NCBI RefSeq assembly: GCF_014200575.1
Contig: NZ_JACHBZ010000007.1
Location: 186,001 to 250,000 of the forward strand
Direction: 5' to 3'
From: Mucilaginibacter saanensis
Lineage (GTDB): Bacteria > Bacteroidota > Bacteroidia > Sphingobacteriales > Sphingobacteriaceae
Length of the DNA stretch: 64,000 bases
The notes under the pieces were generated by a model, which saw nothing but the letters and a program-made list of their open reading frames with translations, had not been told where the DNA came from and did not search any database. The position numbers and the translations under genes were made by a program. Numbering within the stretch: position 1 is the first letter of the stretch; every line of letters starts with the position of its first letter. Shown in pieces: positions 1 to 7,715 of this stretch.

Positions 1-582
1 ACTTTTAAAACTATATTCAGGAAAGTTTTTGTTTTTGATCAGGTATTCCAGTTTCTCTATACCGCCGTTTGTTGGCCCGTCCTGCGCCTGGTTATGAAAA
101 ATATACAGTTCGTTCTTAAAATGGTCAATAGCAATAATGTAGCGGTATATGTGGTATTGCATTACCGGTACCTGGCGGGTAACATCATCGCTATGTTTTA
201 ACTTAATGGTTTCAAAATGCTCCACCGCCTCATGCGTAAAGTAGCCAAACAAACCGTTTGATATTATTTTTGAGGGATTGGCGTCGGTTTCAAAACTGGC
301 TATAAACTGGTTTATCTGATCTATGAGGTCAAAGGTGCCTGCTTCATGAGTTTTGTTGCTACCATCAGGATATTGTTTTTTCAGGATGCCATTATTTAAA
401 ACCAGGCCGGCAATAGGTTCGCAACATATATAGCTTAAGCTGTTTTCGCGGCTATGGTAATCGGAGCTCTCCAACAGCAACGAGTTGGGGAACACATCCC
501 GGAGGCGCAGGTAAATGCTTACCGGGGTGGTGGTATCTGCAAGCAGTTTTTTATGGGTGGTGGTTATTTTAAAGTTGTTCAT
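1..582 (-). CDS. trpE: Anthranilate synthase component I (TrpE), N-terminal part, cut by window edge
   Basis: This is the first 194 codons of a minus-strand gene that runs off the left edge of the window. The product makes anthranilate from chorismate, the first step of tryptophan synthesis. The reading frame starts at an ATG at 582 and stays open to base 1. Visible family features are the LLESS motif at residues 36-40, which matches the tryptophan feedback-binding motif of TrpE, and the block GLFGYFTHEAVEHFE typical of the anthranilate synthase N-terminal domain. The catalytic chorismate-binding domain lies outside the window. The close relatives PabB and isochorismate synthase are less likely, because the gene sits behind a leader peptide with two adjacent Trp codons. 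Confidence 0.9.
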   Translation of the reverse strand, partial: MNNFKITTTHKKLLADTTTPVSIYLRLRDVFPNSLLLESSDYHSRENSLSYICCEPIAGLVLNNGILKKQYPDGSNKTHEAGTFDLIDQINQFIASFETDANPSKIISNGLFGYFTHEAVEHFETIKLKHSDDVTRQVPVMQYHIYRYIIAIDHFKNELYIFHNQAQDGPTNGGIEKLEYLIKNKNFPEYSFKS

Positions 583-605
583 AGTGTTGTTTTCAAAATC
601 GTTAA

Positions 606-744
606 ACAAAAAAAACCCGACGAATTGGGGTCGCCGGGTTTCCTATTTAGGTTTACAATTGATTAGTTATCTCTGATCAAAAACGTATCCGGCTGCCAAA
701 TTTAATTGGTGCCACCAGCTGTTTTTATGAGTGTTTTTAATCAT
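606..744 (-). promoter_or_regulatory. trp operon attenuator (leader, antiterminator, terminator)
   Basis: The minus-strand leader can fold in the mutually exclusive ways expected of ribosome-mediated attenuation. The terminator pairs 640-631 with 623-614 (ten pairs, one G-U) around a seven-base loop and is followed by a run of eight T. The competing antiterminator pairs GCCGG at 693-689 with CCGGC at 637-633, extended by AATTTGG at 702-696 against CCAATT at 628-623 with one bulge. A third hairpin (719-716 with 695-692, 709-706 with 699-696) contains the second Trp codon and would block the antiterminator when translation is fast. The pairings were read by eye; energies were not computed. Confidence 0.85.
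667..744 (-). CDS. trpL: trp leader peptide (25 residues, tandem Trp codons)
   Basis: A short open frame ATG...TAA lies 84 bases upstream of trpE on the same strand. It encodes 25 residues with two consecutive TGG codons at positions 10 and 11, in the local context NSWWHQ. Trp is rare in proteins, so a WW pair in a 25-codon frame directly before trpE and a terminator is strong evidence for a sensor of charged tRNA-Trp. The two Trp codons are at the same ordinal positions as in the E. coli trp leader peptide. There is no clear ribosome binding site, which is usual in Bacteroidota. The peptide itself probably has no function beyond stalling the ribosome. Confidence 0.85.
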   Translation of the reverse strand: MIKNTHKNSWWHQLNLAAGYVFDQR

Positions 745-752
745 CGTGGTCA

Positions 753-782
753 CAAATTTATAAAGAAAAATGAATTACCAAA
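753..782 (-). promoter_or_regulatory. Predicted promoter of the trp leader
   Basis: TTTG at 782-779 and TAAATTTG at 760-753 on the minus strand are separated by 18 bases and match the Bacteroidetes -33/-7 consensus (TTTG, about 19 bases, TAnnTTTG). Transcription would begin only a few bases before the leader-peptide ATG at 744, so the leader mRNA would be nearly leaderless. Confidence 0.55.
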
Positions 783-815
783 TTTTTTCTGAAAATTATT
801 TATTGCTAAATCCTA

Positions 816-1244
816 TTAGCCACGTGGAATTAGTATGATACCAGCTAAAATAATGATGAAACCGAGGAAATAAAAGATGGCAACGGCCTTATGTTTACCC
901 TCGGCAAGAGCGGCTTTCTTTGATTTGCTGTGCCCAATGGTGATCAGCGCGATGGCAACCAGCATCATAACCCAGTGCTCAACAGTAAAATAACGCAGGT
1001 GTTTATCATGCATAGCCTCTTTGCTGAATTGAACCAGCGGACTCAGGAAATACAGTATAATACCAATAAGCAATTGGGTATGTACCGATATCATGGCAAA
1101 TAAATTGAGCTTACGGTTGGCCCCGGTGTATGGTTTTTGACCTATCCAGCCAATAAATGCGCCTAAAATGGCCACTACTACCAATACAAGTACAATATAC
1201 CTGAAACCGGAATGAAGATGTTGAAAAAAGCTATAAAGCGTCAT
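816..1244 (-). CDS. Small four-helix membrane protein, cytochrome b-like
   Basis: The protein has 142 residues if it starts at the ATG at 1244 (MTLYSFFQ), preferred over an ATG 36 bases upstream because the family begins close to the HSGFRY segment. Four hydrophobic helices are visible, around residues 12-35, 53-72, 91-108 and 121-140. Conserved-looking histidines occur in the first helix (HSGFRY), the second (SVHTQLL) and before the third (VEHWVMM), which could bind heme, but this is inference. The type is common in Bacteroidota and is usually annotated as a cytochrome b-like or hypothetical membrane protein. It stands alone between the trp leader and a divergent DinB-like gene, so context gives no hint of function. 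Confidence 0.7.
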   Translation of the reverse strand: MTLYSFFQHLHSGFRYIVLVLVVVAILGAFIGWIGQKPYTGANRKLNLFAMISVHTQLLIGIILYFLSPLVQFSKEAMHDKHLRYFTVEHWVMMLVAIALITIGHSKSKKAALAEGKHKAVAIFYFLGFIIILAGIILIPRG

Positions 1245-1441
1245 ATCAAAAAAATTTGTGTGAATATACAATAAAAGCAAAAGCTGTAAAAGCGGGATAG
1301 TTATTTGACAGTGAGTTAACGCATTGAACTAATGGTCAACGCGCTGGTTTGTCGCAAAATGCCCTTAAATTGTCTTTGTTGCCACCCACTTGGAGGGTTT
1401 TTTGTACGGAGATTTGAATTATCAATTAAACAGCAATTTTT

Positions 1442-1972
1442 ATGAAACAGGATATAAAACCCAGTGAGCTGTCACAGCCATTATCGGTTCAATTAAAATC
1501 AATCGCTGATGAACTGGTACAAACACTACGCCATGTTAAACAGGAGCACATTAACCAGGTTCCGTTTACAGGCAGCTGGACGGCAGGGCAACTTGGCGAA
1601 CATGTACGGCTATCTGTTACGGGCATTACGGGCTTGTTAAATGGCCCTACGGGAGATACAAACCGCAGTCCGGACAAATATGTGCAGGCTTTAAAAACTA
1701 TGTTCCTGGACTTTGATTTGAAGTTTGTGGCCGCGCCCGCCATTACACCTGCTGATCAGTTTTATGACAAGGGCTCACTCACCGAAGAACTGGCGGCGGC
1801 ATTTGAAAGTTTAATGGGCATTACCGAAACAAAAGACCTTACGGATTCTTGCACAGCCTTTGAGTTTCCGGGAATGGGATATTTGACCCGGCTGGAGTGG
1901 ATTTACCAAACCATCTATCATACGCAGCGGCATACTCAGCAATTGAATAATATTGCTGTTAAGTTTCAATAA
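1442..1972 (+). CDS. DinB-like (DinB_2) four-helix protein
   Basis: The 176-residue protein has the DinB/YfiT-type pattern of metal-binding histidines: one in GEHVRLSV near residue 57 and a C-terminal pair in YHTQRHTQQL near residues 160-164. Members of this superfamily fold as four-helix bundles and often bind Ni or Zn; some are thiol-dependent transferases, but most have no known reaction. Bacteroidota carry many paralogs, often described as damage-inducible on the basis of homology alone. It should not be confused with DNA polymerase IV, also called DinB, at 9542-10660. The gene is monocistronic, with a long downstream spacer. Confidence 0.8.
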   Translation: MKQDIKPSELSQPLSVQLKSIADELVQTLRHVKQEHINQVPFTGSWTAGQLGEHVRLSVTGITGLLNGPTGDTNRSPDKYVQALKTMFLDFDLKFVAAPAITPADQFYDKGSLTEELAAAFESLMGITETKDLTDSCTAFEFPGMGYLTRLEWIYQTIYHTQRHTQQLNNIAVKFQ

Positions 1973-2405
1973 AAGATGTGGAGGCGCAAAAACACTTTGT
2001 GATGCTGAGTACAGCGGAGCATTTAATTGCAGAGTGAAACCTTTAACTGTGCTATATCTGACTGGTTTGTTTTGGCACTGTGGTAAAGCCATACCCCATC
2101 GGGGTAACCTGTTTATAGTATCATAAATTCTTGGTGTTAGGAAGCTCCCATGGAGCTAAGTGTTCACTTCTTAATTACTATAAACACGATGCTCCGACGG
2201 AGCGTGGATTAGTATACGTGATTTCTTTTTGTTTGCGCTTTTCGAAAGTTTATCACCCGGTGTGGCACACCTTTTTAGAAGATGTATTTTCATAGGCTAT
2301 TATTCTCTAAAGTCGGCGGGGTATTGAAGTCTAACTTTTTTAGAGAGAAGTGGGGCTCTTACTTTGCACCTCACCGCAATAAAACGTTGCGGGCTTGTTT
2401 AAAAC
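1973..2405. other. Intergenic spacer with small hairpins
   Basis: No gene is supported in this 433-base stretch. It holds short palindromes that look like remnants of dispersed repeats: ACCCCATCGGGGT near 2093-2105, AGCTCCCATGGAGCT near 2142-2156 and GCTCCGACGGAGC near 2191-2203. A minus-strand open frame overlapping the end of the DinB-like gene has no family features and is not called. Confidence 0.5.
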
Positions 2406-2441
2406 ACAAAGAGCGATGAAGTTAACTTCATCGCTCTTTGT
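2406..2441. terminator. Perfect 18-bp-arm palindrome, bidirectional terminator
   Basis: Bases 2406-2441 form a perfect inverted repeat centred on GTTAAC, with outer arms ACAAAGAGCGATGAAG and its complement. It lies 20 bases beyond the stop codon of the minus-strand pdhC gene and between convergent genes, so it most likely ends the pdh transcript. Confidence 0.7.
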
Positions 2442-2460
2442 AAAATATATTAATCTGAAA

Positions 2461-4113
2461 TTAGATCAGCAGCCTTACCGGCTCTTCTAATAATGATTTT
2501 AATGTTTGCAGGAAGGCTGCAGCAGTTGCGCCATCAACCACACGGTGATCTGCGCTTAGTGTTACCTTCATGATGTTACCCGGCACTACAGCGCCACCTT
2601 TAACAACCGGAACCTGTTGTATGCCGCTTACAGCAAGAATACAGGCATTAGGCGTGTTAATAATAGCAGTAAACTCGTCAACACCAAACATGCCTAAGTT
2701 TGATATGGTGAAAGTAGAGCCTTCCATTTCTGCAGGTTGTAATTTTTTAGATTTTGCTTTACCGGCAAATTCCTTTACTTCAACAGAGATGTGGCTTAAT
2801 GATTTACCATCGGCAAATTTAATAACCGGTACCAGCAAACCTTCGTCAACAGCTACGGCAACACCAATGTGGATATGCTCATTAGTGCGGATCTTATCGC
2901 CCAGGAATGATGAATTAATAGCAGGGTGTTGTTTTAAGGCAACAGCGCATGCTTTCAATACAAAGTCATTAAATGATATTTTAACCGGGGCAACATCATT
3001 GATGCGGGTACGGGCAGCAATAGCCTGATCCATATCAATGCTCATGGTTACATAAAAATGCGGTGCGGTGAATAAGCTTTCGCTTAAACGGCGGCTAATG
3101 GCCTTACGCATTTGTGTAACCGGCCTTTCGCTGAATTTCTCTTCGCCTGTGTAAGTAGGTAAGATAACCGGAGCTTTTGCAGCAGCGGGTGCAGTTGCAG
3201 GGGCCTCGGTACTGGCAGGTGCAGCAGTTGTTTTAGCCGGAGCTTTAAACTCTTCTACATCTTTCTTAATAATACGGCCACCTTCGGCGGTACCTGTTAC
3301 ATCATTAAGGTTAATGCCTTTATCTTTTGCAATTTTACGTGCAAGCGGTGATGCTTTAACGCGGCTGTCATCAGCAGTTGATGAAGCAGCGGGAGCGGCA
3401 TCGGCAGTTGTTGTTGCTTTTTCAGGGGCAGCTTCTTGCGCCGGTGCGGCAGCAGGAGCATCGCCTGTATCCTGTAATAACGGCGTAATGTCAGTTCCTT
3501 CTTTACCTACAATGGCAATAATGCCATTAACCGGTGCAGCTTCGCCCTCTTTAGGGCCAATATATAAAAGTGTACCTGCTTCATAACCCACCACTTCCAT
3601 AGTAGCCTTATCGGTTGCTACGTCAGCTAATGAATCGTCAGATTTTACTTTATCGCCAACTTTAAAGTTCCATTTTTCAATGATACCCTCGGTCATGGTG
3701 TCGCTAAGGGCCGGCATACGTATTACGGTAGCCGGTATGCTTGAAAGGTCAACCTTTGGAGCGGCAGTTGCGGCAGGTTTTTTATCTGCAACAGGTGCTG
3801 CTTCAGCAGGTTTTTCTTCTTTCTTTTCGGCAGCGCCACCACCATCCTGAGTAAGGGCGGCTTTGTAATCTTCGCCCTCATTACCTAAAACGGCAATAAC
3901 AGCATCAACCGGAACAGCTTTACCTTCTTCAACACCAATATACAACAGGGTGCCGTCCTGATACGATTCAAAATCCATGGTAGCTTTATCAGTTTCAATC
4001 TCGGCCAATACATCGCCGGATTTTACCTTATCGCCAACTTTCTTATGCCATTTCGCCAATACCCCTTCGGTCATGGTATCGCTCATTTTAGGCATTTTAA
4101 CTACTTCGGCCAT
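2461..4113 (-). CDS. pdhC: Pyruvate dehydrogenase complex E2, dihydrolipoamide acetyltransferase, two lipoyl domains
   Basis: The E2 core transfers the acetyl group from lipoamide to CoA and scaffolds the pyruvate dehydrogenase complex. The 550 residues contain two N-terminal lipoyl domains, with the lipoylated Lys in ETDKATMDF (near residue 44) and ATDKATMEV (near residue 170). Ala/Pro-rich linkers follow, then a peripheral subunit-binding domain starting at VKASPLARKIAKDKG (near 255), and a C-terminal catalytic domain ending in the active-site motif DHRVVDGA (near 525). It is 42 bases downstream of pdhA and surely cotranscribed. Neither E1-beta nor lipoamide dehydrogenase is adjacent. A branched-chain E2 is the alternative, but two lipoyl domains and the pdhA partner favour pyruvate. 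Confidence 0.93.
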   Translation of the reverse strand: MAEVVKMPKMSDTMTEGVLAKWHKKVGDKVKSGDVLAEIETDKATMDFESYQDGTLLYIGVEEGKAVPVDAVIAVLGNEGEDYKAALTQDGGGAAEKKEEKPAEAAPVADKKPAATAAPKVDLSSIPATVIRMPALSDTMTEGIIEKWNFKVGDKVKSDDSLADVATDKATMEVVGYEAGTLLYIGPKEGEAAPVNGIIAIVGKEGTDITPLLQDTGDAPAAAPAQEAAPEKATTTADAAPAASSTADDSRVKASPLARKIAKDKGINLNDVTGTAEGGRIIKKDVEEFKAPAKTTAAPASTEAPATAPAAAKAPVILPTYTGEEKFSERPVTQMRKAISRRLSESLFTAPHFYVTMSIDMDQAIAARTRINDVAPVKISFNDFVLKACAVALKQHPAINSSFLGDKIRTNEHIHIGVAVAVDEGLLVPVIKFADGKSLSHISVEVKEFAGKAKSKKLQPAEMEGSTFTISNLGMFGVDEFTAIINTPNACILAVSGIQQVPVVKGGAVVPGNIMKVTLSADHRVVDGATAAAFLQTLKSLLEEPVRLLI

Positions 4114-4155
4114 ATACTATTTTGATAGAATAAAATATTTGATATAAATATAGGA

Positions 4156-5151
4156 TTAGTCTCTGATGTAAGGATAATCTTTTTGAACGTACACATCTGT
4201 ATACAGTTCTGATGCATCCGGCCATGGCGACTCTTCAGCAAATTTAACTGATTCATCAACCTGTGCTTTTATCTTGGCATCAATTTCCTCAAACCATTTT
4301 TCATCAGCATAGCCTTCTTTTTCAATGATATGCTTAATTAGTTCAATAGGGTCTTTAGCTTTGTAGCTTTCCAGCTCTTCTTTGGTGCGGTATTTTTGCG
4401 GGTCAGACATGGAGTGACCTTTGTAGCGGTAAGTACGCATTTCCAAAAAGGTTGGTCCTTCGCCATTACGGGCACGTTGTGCGGCTTCGTCCATTGCTAC
4501 GTGTACCGCAGCAGGGTCCATACCATCAACAGCTTGTGAAGGTATACCATAAGGTAAGCCTAATTTGTAAATATCCGTTTGGATGGTAGTACGTTCAACA
4601 GAGGTACCCATCGCATAACCATTGTTTTCGCAAACAAAAATTACCGGTAGTTTCCAAAGTGCTGCCATATTAAAGGTTTCGGTTAGTGCACCCTGGCGCA
4701 CGGCTCCATCACCCATGTAGGCTACATTTAAAAACTGAGTACCTTTATATTGTTCAGCAAAGGCTATACCTGCACCCAGGGGTACCTGACCGCCTACAAT
4801 ACCATGACCGCCGTAAAAGTGTTTCTCTTTATCAAACATGTGCATGGAACCGCCTTTGCCTTTTGAGCATCCGGTAGCTTTACCATACAACTCTGCCATG
4901 ATAGCGTTAGGTGTTACACCTTTAGCAAGCGCATGAGCGTGGTCGCGATACGCGGTGATCATGCTGTCTTCCTGTTTTAATACAGACATTGCTCCGGCCA
5001 ATACGGCTTCCTGACCAATATATAAGTGGCAAAAGCCCCTGATTTTTTGTTGTCCGTATAACTGTCCTGCTTTTTCTTCGAACTTGCGCATTAACAGCAT
5101 TTGTTCGTACCACATCAGGTAAGTGTCTTTGTTAATTTCGATTGAACTCAT
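4156..5151 (-). CDS. pdhA: Pyruvate dehydrogenase E1 component, alpha subunit
   Basis: With the beta subunit, this protein decarboxylates pyruvate using thiamine diphosphate and passes the acetyl group to E2. The 331-residue length fits the alpha subunit of heterotetrameric E1. The TPP/Mg-binding motif is visible as GDGAVRQGAL through CENN, and the family phosphorylation-loop segment YRYKGHSMSDP is present. The start at 5151 gives MSSIEINKDTYLMWYEQML, a normal N-terminus. The gene heads a two-gene minus-strand operon with pdhC. The beta subunit is not in the window, so it must be encoded elsewhere, as is common when the beta gene is unlinked. Confidence 0.93.
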   Translation of the reverse strand: MSSIEINKDTYLMWYEQMLLMRKFEEKAGQLYGQQKIRGFCHLYIGQEAVLAGAMSVLKQEDSMITAYRDHAHALAKGVTPNAIMAELYGKATGCSKGKGGSMHMFDKEKHFYGGHGIVGGQVPLGAGIAFAEQYKGTQFLNVAYMGDGAVRQGALTETFNMAALWKLPVIFVCENNGYAMGTSVERTTIQTDIYKLGLPYGIPSQAVDGMDPAAVHVAMDEAAQRARNGEGPTFLEMRTYRYKGHSMSDPQKYRTKEELESYKAKDPIELIKHIIEKEGYADEKWFEEIDAKIKAQVDESVKFAEESPWPDASELYTDVYVQKDYPYIRD

Positions 5152-5185
5152 GTAATTAAAACAATCAATTTCTTGGAGTAAAGCG

Positions 5186-5217
5186 CAAATCTAATTATAT
5201 CCTTGAAAATATCGAAA
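5186..5217 (-). promoter_or_regulatory. Predicted promoter of pdhA-pdhC
   Basis: TAGATTTG at 5193-5186 on the minus strand matches the -7 consensus TAnnTTTG. Twenty bases upstream is TTTC at 5217-5214, a partial -33 match. Transcription would start about 30 bases before the pdhA ATG. The 494-base spacer 5152-5645 otherwise holds only AT-rich sequence and the divergent promoter at 5544-5574. Confidence 0.45.
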
Positions 5218-5543
5218 CTGCAACCAATTTGTTGTGCAGATTTATTTTTTATTTCAAGAAAATGCTTATAACGAGCACGGTAAACCGCATTTTGTGTGTT
5301 TGGCCAAACATTATATTGCTATATTGATGGAACGCCGAAGCCTTTTTGACACTAAAGGTTAATTTGCAATCAAAATTGAGCCTTTTTACGTCATTTTAAG
5401 GTTAGTTTTTTTATTGAAAACGCAGAAAATCGTAAGAAAAACAAATCCTGAAATAACATAAACGTAACGGTGCGAGCCTTTGATTATTAAGATTTTTAGT
5501 TTAGATAGAATATTTATATTTTTTGAAAAAAAAGCGCCATTTA

Positions 5544-5574
5544 TTTGCAATTTTAAAAAATATAAATAGTTTTG
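5544..5574 (+). promoter_or_regulatory. Predicted promoter of the NlpC/P60 gene
   Basis: TTTG at 5544-5547 and TAGTTTTG at 5567-5574 are separated by exactly 19 bases, a full match to the Bacteroidetes promoter consensus. The gene start lies 71 bases downstream of the -7 box. Confidence 0.65.
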
Positions 5575-5645
5575 TATCTAACGATGGACACAGTGTCTAA
5601 TTTAATAAACAATTTGTTGCCCTAATCAACAAACTAACGCATTAA

Positions 5646-6242
5646 ATGAAGAAAATTATCCTTGCTATTGCATTGCTTTTTAGCGTTTTAGCCTCACAAG
5701 CTCAAACAACAAGCACTCCAAATACAACTACCACCCCAGATAAAACTCCTGACGAGCAGGAAGGTTTAGCCAAAACTTATTTGTCGCAAATTATGGGTGT
5801 TGCGTTATCTGCAACCTCAAACATGAAACTTTTTCACTTTGTTTACGATTGGATAGGCACCCCTTACCATTTTGGCGGTAGCTCCAGAAGAGGAATTGAT
5901 TGTTCTGCTTTTACTAAGGAATTATACAGTGAGGTTTTTAACCTTGATATCAAAAGAAGCTCACGCGATATTTTTAGCATGGTAAACCCTGTAGGGAGGG
6001 ATGACCTGAAAGAAGGTGATCTGGTGTTTTTTAAAATTCATAGCCGCCGCATATCACATGTTGGTATTTATTTAGGGAACAACAAATTTGCACATGCTTC
6101 ATCAAGAGGTGTTGCTATCAGCAGCCTTGATGATAACTATTATAGCCGTTATTTTTATAAGGGCGGCAGGTTGCTGGCTTCATTTAAAGATGAGTTTACC
6201 GGTGGCTCGACGGCAACAGCTGATGACGAAAACAATAACTAA
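5646..6242 (+). CDS. Secreted NlpC/P60 (C40) cysteine peptidase
   Basis: The 198-residue protein begins with a signal peptide (MKKIILAIALLFSVLASQAQ), so it acts in the periplasm or at the cell surface. The C-terminal two thirds is an NlpC/P60 domain, which usually cuts D-Glu/diaminopimelate bonds in peptidoglycan stem peptides. The catalytic Cys86 is in RRGIDCSAFT, His138 in ISHVGIYLG and the likely third residue, His150, in KFAHASS. The region between the signal peptide and the domain is short and Thr/Pro-rich. The gene is monocistronic: it has its own promoter at 5544-5574 and a terminator at 6271-6300. Confidence 0.88.
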   Translation: MKKIILAIALLFSVLASQAQTTSTPNTTTTPDKTPDEQEGLAKTYLSQIMGVALSATSNMKLFHFVYDWIGTPYHFGGSSRRGIDCSAFTKELYSEVFNLDIKRSSRDIFSMVNPVGRDDLKEGDLVFFKIHSRRISHVGIYLGNNKFAHASSRGVAISSLDDNYYSRYFYKGGRLLASFKDEFTGGSTATADDENNN

Positions 6243-6270
6243 TAGAAATTCAATTAAATAATTAAATTAG

Positions 6271-6300
6271 TCCCTTCATGAACATGAGGGGATTTTTTTT
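6271..6300 (+). terminator. Intrinsic terminator after the NlpC/P60 gene
   Basis: TCCCTTCATG at 6271-6280 pairs with CATGAGGGGA at 6283-6292 (one G-T wobble) and is followed by eight T at 6293-6300. The downstream capA-like gene starts at 6304, immediately after the T run. Confidence 0.75.
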
Positions 6301-6303
6301 GCC

Positions 6304-7443
6304 ATGAGGTTTTGTGCATTGCCTGCTGCAATCTGTGTGGCGTTATTTTTACAGGGGTGTAATAATCCTGCCGCAAACAAGCGGGTTGCGATGCATCAGC
6401 AAAAGGTTGAGCCCCGTATTCAACAAGTACAGCCAGCCCCAACAGTACCCATTAAACGCGACTCTTTTTGTGTGGCTGCCGTTGGCGATATTATGCTGGG
6501 AACCTCATACCCCGACAGCACCACGCTACCGCCAGATAGTGCCCGGAATAGCTTTAAAACTGTAAAACCTGATTTGGCAGGGGCCGATATTACATTTGGC
6601 AACCTGGAAGGTTCATTATTGGATAGAGGCGCCCCCGCGCATTATAAACTGCACCAAAAAAGTAAAGCTTATTTATTCAGGATGCCTACCCGGTACGCCT
6701 CAGTTTTAAAAGATGCCGGCTTTAATGTGGTTAGCCTGGCCAATAACCACATTGGCGATTTTGGCGAAAACGGTCGTAACAGTACCATCAAAACACTGGA
6801 TAGCCTGGGTATACATTACGCAGGGCTGGCCGTGAAGCCCTCGACTGTGTTTGAGGTTAATGGTATTAAATACGGCTTTTGCTCATTTGCCCCTAATGCC
6901 AATACCGTATCCATACATGACCTGAAGGGAGCTACTCAAATCATTAGCGAGCTTAAGCAGCGTTGCGATATTGTTATTGTATCATTCCACGGCGGCGGCG
7001 AGGGGATTGATTTTGAACATGTACCCTGTGCGGTTGAATCATACATAGGTGAAAAGCGCGGCGACGTACATGCTTTTGCCCACAATGCCATTGATGCCGG
7101 TGCCGATTTGATATTTGGTAACGGTCCGCATGTAAACCGGGCCATGGAGATGTATAAGAATAGGCTTATTGCTTACAGCCTGGGCAACTTTTGCACTTAT
7201 AAATGTGTAAGCGTAAGCGGAATTTGCGGTATGGCGCCCTTGCTTAAGGTATACGTAAATAAAAAGGGCGAATTTTTAAGCGGCCGTATTATTTCATTTA
7301 AACAAGCCCATGACCGTGGCCTTATACGCGATACGCTTAACCACGCCATGCTCCGGATCAGGATGCTGACCCAAACAGATTTTCCTGCGGCGGGCTTAAG
7401 CATATCTGACAGTGGGCATATTATGGCGGTAAAACAAAATTAA
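6304..7443 (+). CDS. CapA-family metallophosphatase-like lipoprotein
   Basis: The protein has 379 residues and an N-terminal lipobox (FLQGC, Cys19), so it should be a lipoprotein. It belongs to the CapA/PgsA family linked to poly-gamma-glutamate capsule formation, with a calcineurin-like phosphoesterase fold. Family motifs in order are AAVGDIMLG (near residue 60), GNLEGSLLD (near 99), SLANNHIGDFG (near 145), SFHGGGEG (near 228) and GNGPHVNRAMEMYKNRLIAYSLGNF (in two parts, near 273 and 290). No other capsule genes are adjacent, so the substrate is unknown. The start lies 4 bases after a terminator T run, which leaves no room for a conventional leader. The stop overlaps the end of the convergent small membrane gene by 4 bases. 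Confidence 0.85.
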   Translation: MRFCALPAAICVALFLQGCNNPAANKRVAMHQQKVEPRIQQVQPAPTVPIKRDSFCVAAVGDIMLGTSYPDSTTLPPDSARNSFKTVKPDLAGADITFGNLEGSLLDRGAPAHYKLHQKSKAYLFRMPTRYASVLKDAGFNVVSLANNHIGDFGENGRNSTIKTLDSLGIHYAGLAVKPSTVFEVNGIKYGFCSFAPNANTVSIHDLKGATQIISELKQRCDIVIVSFHGGGEGIDFEHVPCAVESYIGEKRGDVHAFAHNAIDAGADLIFGNGPHVNRAMEMYKNRLIAYSLGNFCTYKCVSVSGICGMAPLLKVYVNKKGEFLSGRIISFKQAHDRGLIRDTLNHAMLRIRMLTQTDFPAAGLSISDSGHIMAVKQN

Positions 7444-7625
7444 GCCTCGTCCTTAGTGTTACGGATCAGGCTGATGCCGGTAAAGAAAAATAGCAAAGCT
7501 ATAATACCCACAACCACTAATGTGGTAGTTTGGCCGGTATGGTTTATAATGTCAATCCCGGTATAAATTAAGCCAATGATACCAAGTATGGTAAGTATTG
7601 CTCCAAAGGTGCGTTTCAGGTTCAT
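7440..7625 (-). CDS. Small two-helix membrane protein
   Basis: I chose the internal ATG at 7625, giving a 61-residue product beginning MNLKRTFGAIL, because the nine residues before it in the longer frame lack features and the first helix begins right after this Met. Two transmembrane segments are evident, at residues 6-26 and 35-53, with a short charged tail (RNTKDEA). Small proteins of this layout are frequent in Sphingobacteriaceae and have no known function. It is convergent with the CapA-like gene and overlaps it by 4 bases. Confidence 0.7.
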   Translation of the reverse strand: MNLKRTFGAILTILGIIGLIYTGIDIINHTGQTTTLVVVGIIALLFFFTGISLIRNTKDEA

Positions 7626-7715
7626 GGTTATATATGCTGTTTTATAAAGCATTTTATAAAAACAAATAACACACCAATAATTAATACTACTTTTATTTAC
7701 TAAATATTATCAACT

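Noticed and set aside
454..666. Plus-strand open frame of 70 residues across the trpE start and trp terminator
   Set aside because: It runs antisense to trpE and the attenuator, has no family features and is explained by those elements.
1811..2092. Minus-strand open frame of 93 residues overlapping the DinB-like gene end
   Set aside because: No recognisable motif, and most of it is antisense to a well-supported gene.
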